Under the pieces are notes generated by a model, which ran no database searches, was not told the origin of the DNA, and saw only the letters and a list, made by a program, of their open reading frames with translations. Source: Chloroflexi bacterium RBG_16_64_32 (GTDB lineage Bacteria > Chloroflexota > Dehalococcoidia > SM23-28-2 > RBG-16-64-32). Taken from it: a DNA stretch of 5,140 nucleotides. The DNA lies in NCBI GenBank assembly GCA_001795235.1, contig MGNZ01000026.1:1-5140 (forward strand), in the 5' to 3' direction. Positions 1 through 5,140 of this stretch are shown here, one piece after another. Position 1 is the stretch's first letter, and every line of letters starts with the position of its first letter. The position numbers were made by a program, and so were the translations under genes.

Positions 1-1175
1 CGGTCGTAGTAGTGCGGTCCCACCTTCCCGAACAGCTCAGCGACGAGGCCGGCGGCGTCCTTGCGGCGCCGCGCCATGAGGTCCAGGAAGTAGAGCCCGG
101 AGAGGATGCCGTCCCTCTCCGGGAGGTGGCCGCGGAAAGCGTACCCGCCGGACTCTTCGCCGGCGATGATGGCGTCCGTGTCGCGCATCTTGGGGCCCAG
201 GTGCTTGAAGCCGACGGCGGTCTCGTGCACGGGCACGCCGTAGATCTCGCCCAGGCGCGGCACCATGCTGGTGGTAGTCACGGACTTGACGATAGGCCCG
301 CGCAGGCCGCGCACCTCCAGCAGGTAGTAGGCCAACAGCGCGAACGTTTGAAGCTGGTTGACGAACCGGCCCTGGTGGTCGATGACGCCCAGGCGGTCCG
401 CGTCACCGTCTGTGGCAAGGCCGACCTGCGCGCCGTGGCGGCGGACGGCGCGTCGCAGCGGCGACAGGTTGCGGGGGATGGGCTCCGGATTGTGCATGCC
501 GGGGAAGAGCGGGTTACGCGCAGACCGCACCTCCCAGACGCGCGTCTTGCCTCCGGCCAGGAGTTTGCGCAGGTATCCGGCGCCGGCGCCATGCATGGAG
601 TCCACAACCAGACGCAGGCCACGGGCGCGAACGGCCTCCAGGTCTACCAGCTCTGATAGATGCGCCAGGTAGTCCGGCTCGGGGTTGAACACTTCCAAGA
701 GGTGCTTCGCCTTCGCCTCGGTGAGGGTCAGGCGGGGCGCATCGGATATCCGGAGCAAGAGCGCCTCGATGCGGCTCAGGACGTCCGGCGGCGCGGCGCC
801 TGCGTACTCCGTTCGCACCTTGAAGCCGGAGTACTCGGGCGGGTTGTGGCTGGCGGTAATAACCACCGATCCAGCAGCGCGGCGTCTGAGGATGGCGTGT
901 CCGACAACGGGTGTGGGCGCCGGGCGGTCGCACAGGAAGACGGGCAGGTCGTTGGCGGTCAGCACCTCGGCGACGGCGGCGGCGAACGCCTCCGAGGCGA
1001 AGCGGGTGTCGTATCCGACGACGACGCCGCGGCCGCCGAGTCCGGACTGCTGGAGGTAAAGGGCGGTGGCCTGGGCGCAGCGGCGGACGTTGGCGAAGGT
1101 GAAGTCCTCGCCGATGATGGCCCGCCAGCCGTCGGTGCCGAAGCGGATAGTCGTTGTACTCAAGGCTGTGGCCAT
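1..1175 (-). CDS. Phosphoglucomutase/phosphomannomutase family protein, C-terminus beyond window
   Basis: This alpha-D-phosphohexomutase interconverts hexose-6-phosphate and hexose-1-phosphate in the cytosol through a phosphoserine enzyme. 391 codons are visible; family members usually have about 450-475 residues, so the phosphate-binding fourth domain lies beyond the left edge. Visible signatures in order: RFGTDGWRA near residues 11-19, the catalytic-serine loop TASHNP at 107-112 (Ser109 is phosphorylated), the metal loop DGDADR at 256-261, and the sugar-specificity loop GEESGG at 339-344. The GEESGG form fits glucose/mannose mutases, but substrate cannot be settled. The start chosen is the ATG at 1175-1173. 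It has no Shine-Dalgarno and lies one base after the stop of a 20-codon remnant carrying a duplicate of this gene's 5' end. It directly follows a nucleotidyltransferase gene, so the pair probably makes an NDP-sugar. Family is certain; exact substrate and translated start are not. Confidence 0.95.
   Translation of the reverse strand, partial: MATALSTTTIRFGTDGWRAIIGEDFTFANVRRCAQATALYLQQSGLGGRGVVVGYDTRFASEAFAAAVAEVLTANDLPVFLCDRPAPTPVVGHAILRRRAAGSVVITASHNPPEYSGFKVRTEYAGAAPPDVLSRIEALLLRISDAPRLTLTEAKAKHLLEVFNPEPDYLAHLSELVDLEAVRARGLRLVVDSMHGAGAGYLRKLLAGGKTRVWEVRSARNPLFPGMHNPEPIPRNLSPLRRAVRRHGAQVGLATDGDADRLGVIDHQGRFVNQLQTFALLAYYLLEVRGLRGPIVKSVTTTSMVPRLGEIYGVPVHETAVGFKHLGPKMRDTDAIIAGEESGGYAFRGHLPERDGILSGLYFLDLMARRRKDAAGLVAELFGKVGPHYYD
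1119..1148 (-). repeat. 30-base direct repeat, copy A (inside the phosphohexomutase gene)
   Basis: This copy codes for residues 10-19 ([10 protein letters not shown]) of the phosphohexomutase. It is identical over all 30 bases to 1195-1224. The flanking bases differ on both sides (T versus A at the low-coordinate side, A versus G at the high-coordinate side), so 30 is the full exact length. The offset is 76 bases, not a multiple of three. Confidence 0.97.
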
Positions 1176-1186
1176 ACTAAGGGATG

Positions 1187-1202
1187 GGCGGGCAGGCCCG
1201 CC
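1187..1202. other. GC-only hairpin at the junction of repeat copy B
   Basis: GGCGGGC at 1187-1193 and GCCCGCC at 1196-1202 are perfect reverse complements two bases apart; in practice this is a six-pair stem with a four-base loop. One arm lies in repeat copy B and the other in the unique sequence between copies, so repeat copy A does not have the hairpin. In the transcript it sits 11 bases before the phosphohexomutase ATG. There is no U-run, so it is not an intrinsic terminator. It could limit direct ribosome access to that start or be a scar of the rearrangement. Confidence 0.7.
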
Positions 1203-1224
1203 AGCCGTCGGTGCCGAAGCGGAT
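1195..1224 (-). repeat. 30-base direct repeat, copy B (upstream of the phosphohexomutase start)
   Basis: Exact second copy of 1119-1148, in the same orientation and separated from it by 46 bases. It lies between the nucleotidyltransferase stop and the phosphohexomutase start. It is read as [10 protein letters not shown] in the frame of the upstream ATG at 1239-1237. Confidence 0.97.
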
Positions 1225-1235
1225 GCGAGACGCGT

Positions 1236-1931
1236 TCATCCCAGCGCCAACTCCCTGACCTCCGCTGCGGCCTCAGTGAGGTCCTTGAACGTGTCCACGG
1301 TCCGCCAGTAGGCGCGGCTGCGGTAGCCGAACAGCTTCCCCTCGGTCGCCAGCTCGGGGAAGACCGTCGTCTCGTGGTCACCGCGTTCGGGCAGGCGGGA
1401 GAAGATGTCGCGGGCGAGCACGTAAACGCCGGCGTTCATCCAGTGAGGCAGGAGGGGTTTCTCTTCGAATGCGACGATGCGGCTGGTCCGGTCGAGGCGG
1501 GTGATGCCGTAGGGGCTGCGGAGACGGGTGAGCATGACTGTGGCGGTGGCGGATTTGCGCCGGTGGTAGCGGAGGAGGGGCGCCAGCGGCTGATCGGTCA
1601 GGTTATCGCCGTTGAGGGCGAGGACCAACTCCTCGTCCGGGGGCAGCAGGCGGGCGCCCAGCTTCAGAGCGCCGCCGCGGCCCAGCGGCTCGTCCTCCAG
1701 GGAGTAGTGGACCCGCAGCCCGAAGCGTGTGCCGTCCCCGAAGTGCTCACGGATGACCTCCGCCTTGTAGCCGCAGAGGAGGACGGCGTCGCTGACGCCC
1801 TGGCGGGCCAGCCACCGTATCTGGTACTCGAGGATAGGCCTGCCGGCCACCTCGATCATCGGTTTGGGCCGGTCGTCCGTGAGGGGCCGGAGGCGCTCAC
1901 CTTCGCCGCCGGCGATGATGAGGGCGTACAC
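1236..1931 (-). CDS. Sugar-phosphate nucleotidyltransferase (mannose-1-phosphate guanylyltransferase-like)
   Basis: A 231-residue NTP_transferase-family enzyme (PF00483 fold) that would condense a sugar-1-phosphate with an NTP to give an NDP-sugar and pyrophosphate. The nucleotide-binding signature GGEGERLRPL followed by TDDRPKPM spans residues 8-25. Other family marks are LNGDN at 106-110 (metal-binding Asp109), YGITRLD at 141-147, FEEKP at 155-159, NAGVYVL at 166-172, and WRTVDTFKDL near 209-218, where relatives have W-x-D-x-G-T-x-x-D-x. The length fits the short guanylyltransferase type without the C-terminal left-handed helix. The start is GTG at 1931-1929, six bases after the metK stop, with no clear Shine-Dalgarno, suggesting translational coupling. 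Its stop overlaps an ATG (ATGA). The next gene, a hexose phosphate mutase, would supply its substrate. The family is clear; the nucleotide and sugar (GDP-mannose versus an NDP-glucose) are inferred only. Confidence 0.93.
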   Translation of the reverse strand: MYALIIAGGEGERLRPLTDDRPKPMIEVAGRPILEYQIRWLARQGVSDAVLLCGYKAEVIREHFGDGTRFGLRVHYSLEDEPLGRGGALKLGARLLPPDEELVLALNGDNLTDQPLAPLLRYHRRKSATATVMLTRLRSPYGITRLDRTSRIVAFEEKPLLPHWMNAGVYVLARDIFSRLPERGDHETTVFPELATEGKLFGYRSRAYWRTVDTFKDLTEAAAEVRELALG

Positions 1932-1937
1932 GGCGGG

Positions 1938-3125
1938 CTAGGCGCGCTGTGCTTCCTGCTCGGGCAGGCCGGCGGCGCGACGCAACTCTTCCGCCTTGTC
2001 CAATTGCTCCCATGGCGCGTCGATGTCGGTGCGGCCAAAGTGGCCGTAGGCCGCAGTGGCGCGGTAGATTGGTCGTCTCAGGTTCAGGTCGCGGATGATG
2101 GCTTTTGGACTGAGGTCGAAGTGCTCTTTGACCAGGTCCAGCATCCTGCCGTGGTCGAACTTATGGGTGCCGAACGTCTCGATGGAGATGCCCAGCGGTT
2201 GTGGGTGGCCGATGGCGTAGGACAGCTCCACCTCGACGCGGTCGGTCAGTCCAGCCGCCACCAGGTTCTTGGCCACCCAGCGGGCGGCGTAGGAGGCGGA
2301 ACGGTCCACCTTGGATGGGTCCTTGCCGGAATAGGAGCCTCCACCGTGCCGGCCGATGCCGCCGTAGGTATCGACGATGTTCTTGCGGCCGGAGAGGCCG
2401 GAGTCCGCGGCGGGCCCGCCAAGGACGAAGGAGCCGCTGCTGTTGACGTGGATGTCCGTGCGGTCGTCCAGCCAGGGGCCGAGCACGGGGCGGATCACCT
2501 GCTCGGCTACGTCGTCCCAGAGCTGCTTGCCGCCGACATCTGGGTCGTGCTGGGCGGCGATGACCACCGCCTGCACCCGCTTGGGCACGCCGTAGGAGTA
2601 CTCCACGGTCACCTGGGACTTGCCGTCCGGCCGCAGGTAGGGAAGGATCGTCTCCTTGCGGCACTGGCTCAGGCGCCGGCAGAGGTGATGGGCGAGGTCT
2701 ATTGGCAACGGCATCAGATTCGCCGTCTCAGTGCAGGCGAACCCCATCATAATCCCCTGGTCGCCGGCGCCCTCGTCGGTGCCCACCGCGGACGCTATCT
2801 CCGAGGACTGCTCCTTGATGGAGACGATGACGCCGCAGCTATCGCCGTCGAAACCGTAGTCCGGCTTCGTGTACCCCACATCGCGGATGACCTGACGGGC
2901 GATGCCGGTGTAGTCGACGTAATGGTGGGTGGATATCTCGCCCAGGATGACGACGAGGCCGGTGGTGGTGGTGACCTCGCAGGCCACGTGGGCATCGGGG
3001 TCGCGACGCATGATCTCGTCCAGGATGGCGTCCGCTATCTGGTCGCAGAGCTTGTCGGGGTGTCCCTCGGTGACCGACTCCGAGGTCATGTAAAGAGACG
3101 GTGAGCTCATGAAGGTCATCGTCAT
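1938..3125 (-). CDS. metK: S-adenosylmethionine synthetase (methionine adenosyltransferase)
   Basis: This cytosolic enzyme makes S-adenosylmethionine from methionine and ATP, releasing phosphate and pyrophosphate. The 395 residues match the usual bacterial length (about 380-400). All three domains are present, with [12 protein letters not shown] at 14-25 (catalytic His22 and metal ligand Asp24), the signature [10 protein letters not shown] at 119-128, and the glycine-rich phosphate loop [17 protein letters not shown] at 261-277. Many family members have GGGAFSGKDP in that loop. The start at 3125 is fixed by an AGGAGGA seven bases upstream; in-frame ATGs two and five codons later lack such spacing. 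The gene stands 58 bases after a four-helix-bundle gene and six bases before a nucleotidyltransferase. With ahcY on the same strand it forms the activated-methyl cycle. No SAM riboswitch fits in the short leader. Confidence 0.98.
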   Translation of the reverse strand: MTMTFMSSPSLYMTSESVTEGHPDKLCDQIADAILDEIMRRDPDAHVACEVTTTTGLVVILGEISTHHYVDYTGIARQVIRDVGYTKPDYGFDGDSCGVIVSIKEQSSEIASAVGTDEGAGDQGIMMGFACTETANLMPLPIDLAHHLCRRLSQCRKETILPYLRPDGKSQVTVEYSYGVPKRVQAVVIAAQHDPDVGGKQLWDDVAEQVIRPVLGPWLDDRTDIHVNSSGSFVLGGPAADSGLSGRKNIVDTYGGIGRHGGGSYSGKDPSKVDRSASYAARWVAKNLVAAGLTDRVEVELSYAIGHPQPLGISIETFGTHKFDHGRMLDLVKEHFDLSPKAIIRDLNLRRPIYRATAAYGHFGRTDIDAPWEQLDKAEELRRAAGLPEQEAQRA

Positions 3126-3132
3126 GGGAATC

Positions 3133-3139
3133 TCCTCCT
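3133..3139 (-). promoter_or_regulatory. Ribosome binding site of metK
   Basis: On the minus strand this reads AGGAGGA and stands seven bases before the ATG at 3125-3123. It decides the metK start among three closely spaced in-frame ATGs. It lies just beyond the left-hand heptamer block, so metK keeps its own initiation signal despite the upstream insert. Confidence 0.85.
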
Positions 3140-3145
3140 GTAGGT

Positions 3146-3180
3146 GGAAGTAAGAAGTAAGTGGTGGGAAGTAGGATTTC
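3146..3180 (+). repeat. Heptamer repeat block downstream of the four-helix-bundle gene
   Basis: Read on the plus strand, consecutive seven-base units are GGAAGTA, AGAAGTA, AGTGGTG, GGAAGTA and a decayed GGATTTC. The segment 3155-3176 matches the reverse complement of 3578-3599 at 19 of 22 positions, including a 14-base exact run (3163-3176), and the three mismatches are all transitions. It lies between the stop of the four-helix-bundle gene and the metK ribosome binding site. Confidence 0.85.
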
Positions 3181-3183
3181 TCA

Positions 3184-3570
3184 TCAACGCCAGCGCTCCA
3201 TTAGCCGCGTAAGCTGCTTGCCAACGATTCGGTAGTCGTCGATAAGGGTCTCTGACTCCTCTACTTTGATGTAGCCCAGTGACTGCGCGATCTGAAGGTG
3301 AACTAGCAGTTCATTCGTGGAGCCCAGTGCATTCGCCAGGTACGACCTGAAGTCCTTAGCTGATCTCTTTTTCCCGTAGCCTTCGGCGATGTTGGCTGGA
3401 ATGGACTTGCAAGCACGCCTCATCTGCGACGCAAGGTCAAATCTTTCGTAGTCCGGAAGGCTGAGCGCCAGTTCATGAATTGGCTTCAATAAGGTCATAG
3501 CTCTCTGGAAGGCTTCAATGTCTTCATAGCTGTGGATCGCCTTTTGAGGCGGCGCCAGCGCTTGACCCAT
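3184..3570 (-). CDS. Four-helix-bundle protein (23S rRNA intervening-sequence protein family)
   Basis: A 128-residue protein of the family named after proteins encoded in 23S rRNA intervening sequences (TIGR02436, S23 type). The family hallmark is clear: [20 protein letters not shown] at 42-61 followed by AEGYGKK, then [16 protein letters not shown] at 73-88 and QSLGYI near 96-101. Four predicted helices fill the chain; there is no signal peptide or membrane segment. No enzymatic activity is known for the family; some relatives form pentameric rings and bind nucleic acid. The ATG at 3570 follows AGGAGGT by four bases. The gene is unlike its neighbours: hand-counted GC of three 60-base lines is about 51%, against 70-75% in lines from flanking genes. 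Inverted heptamer blocks border it, and it interrupts the ahcY-metK pair. It is probably an acquired cassette. No rRNA gene is nearby, so it is not an rRNA insertion here. Confidence 0.93.
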   Translation of the reverse strand: MGQALAPPQKAIHSYEDIEAFQRAMTLLKPIHELALSLPDYERFDLASQMRRACKSIPANIAEGYGKKRSAKDFRSYLANALGSTNELLVHLQIAQSLGYIKVEESETLIDDYRIVGKQLTRLMERWR

Positions 3571-3601
3571 TCCTACCTCCTACTTCCCACCGCCTACCTC
3601 C
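3567..3601 (-). repeat. Heptamer repeat block upstream of the four-helix-bundle gene
   Basis: Read on the minus strand, five seven-base units run in register: GGAGGTA, GGCGGTG, GGAAGTA, GGAGGTA and GGAATGG. The block begins about nine bases after the ahcY stop, and its last unit contains the ATG of the four-helix-bundle gene. It is the inverted counterpart of 3146-3180, so the two blocks face each other across the gene. Confidence 0.85.
3575..3581 (-). promoter_or_regulatory. Ribosome binding site of the four-helix-bundle gene, made of repeat sequence
   Basis: On the minus strand this reads AGGAGGT, a near-ideal anti-16S match, four bases before the ATG at 3570-3568. It straddles two units of the heptamer block, so the repeat itself provides the initiation signal. 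Confidence 0.85.
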
Positions 3602-3610
3602 AACCGCCGA

Positions 3611-5140
<1,530 letters not shown>

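Larger units (their letters stand above)
1177..1239 (-). pseudogene. Vestigial 5' end of the phosphohexomutase gene (20-codon remnant, ATGA-coupled)
   Basis: An ATG at 1239-1237 overlaps the nucleotidyltransferase stop codon as ATGA. It opens a reading frame giving MNASR, then [10 protein letters not shown], then CPPIP and a TAG at 1179-1177. The middle ten residues are identical in DNA and protein to the start of the phosphohexomutase. Removing the 76 bases between equivalent points of the two repeat copies would give [21 protein letters not shown], a normal family N-terminus in one frame. I infer that this ATG was the original start and that an insertion/duplication moved initiation to 1175. 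The remnant may still be translated as a short leader, because its stop is followed by one base and then the ATG now in use. Confidence 0.7.
3146..3601 (-). mobile_element. Candidate inserted cassette: four-helix-bundle gene between inverted heptamer blocks
   Basis: This roughly 456-base unit consists of the four-helix-bundle gene and the two facing heptamer blocks. Support for transfer comes from its lower GC, imperfect terminal inverted repeats (19 of 22 positions), and its position between two genes that belong to one pathway. It carries no transposase, and I could not identify a target-site duplication, so any movement would need help in trans. Calling it mobile is an inference. Confidence 0.45.

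Noticed and set aside
12..656. 214-codon plus-strand open frame
   Set aside because: It lies opposite the phosphohexomutase, whose catalytic motifs are intact on the minus strand; the antisense translation shows no family features.
1160..1381. 73-codon minus-strand frame overlapping the nucleotidyltransferase 3' end
   Set aside because: It is an out-of-frame shadow with arginine/serine-rich composition and no family resemblance.
660..3104. An 814-codon open frame on the plus strand across three minus-strand genes
   Set aside because: It is codon-aligned antisense to the mutase, nucleotidyltransferase and metK, which all happen to share the same register. In that frame stops arise only opposite TTA, CTA or TCA codons, which are rare in GC-rich genes. 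The product has no recognisable motifs, and the minus-strand proteins are unmistakable.
3126..3183. SAM riboswitch or terminator before metK
   Set aside because: Only 58 bases separate the genes, and they are filled by the heptamer block and the ribosome binding site. There is no room for a SAM aptamer, and no hairpin with a U-run is present.
3184..3570. Four-helix-bundle protein as the accessory (Avd) protein of a diversity-generating retroelement
   Set aside because: No reverse transcriptase, template repeat or variable repeat is visible, and the sequence fits the rRNA intervening-sequence protein type. It could only be revived if a retroelement lies elsewhere in the genome.

Overview
The window is one densely packed, GC-rich stretch in which every supported gene lies on the minus strand. 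In transcription order (right to left) it holds the C-terminal end of a DUF1028 protein, adenosylhomocysteinase (ahcY), a small four-helix-bundle protein, S-adenosylmethionine synthetase (metK), a sugar-phosphate nucleotidyltransferase, and a phosphohexomutase cut by the left edge. There is no rRNA, tRNA, CRISPR array, transposase, or gene-free gap longer than about 60 bases. Base composition and gene order (ahcY, metK, nucleotidyltransferase, phosphohexomutase) suggest a free-living bacterium, perhaps a Chloroflexota of the Dehalococcoidia/SAR202 type. That assignment is low-confidence and comes from memory of gene order, not from a search.

Region by region: 4885-5140 is the DUF1028 tail, whose stop codon touches the ahcY start. 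3611-4882 is ahcY. 3146-3601 is a compositionally foreign insert: a four-helix-bundle gene bounded on both sides by short tandem heptamers in opposite orientation, placed between ahcY and metK. 1938-3125 is metK, with a strong ribosome binding site. 1236-1931 is the nucleotidyltransferase, six bases after metK, with a GTG start. 1-1175 is the phosphohexomutase, lacking its C-terminal domain because the window ends.

Functionally, metK makes S-adenosylmethionine and ahcY removes the S-adenosylhomocysteine left by methyl transfer, so the two form the activated-methyl cycle. The mutase and nucleotidyltransferase together would convert a hexose-6-phosphate to hexose-1-phosphate and then to an NDP-sugar (GDP-mannose or an NDP-glucose). 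Tight spacing suggests one transcript.

Two places stand out. First, the start of the mutase gene is partly duplicated: a 30-base exact direct repeat coding for the N-terminal [10 protein letters not shown] segment occurs both inside the gene and 76 bases upstream. The upstream copy is in frame with an ATG that overlaps the nucleotidyltransferase stop (ATGA). This looks like the ancestral coupled start, now a 20-codon remnant ending one base before the start in use. Second, the four-helix-bundle gene looks like a small inserted cassette whose repeats also supply its Shine-Dalgarno sequence and could pair across the gene in the mRNA.
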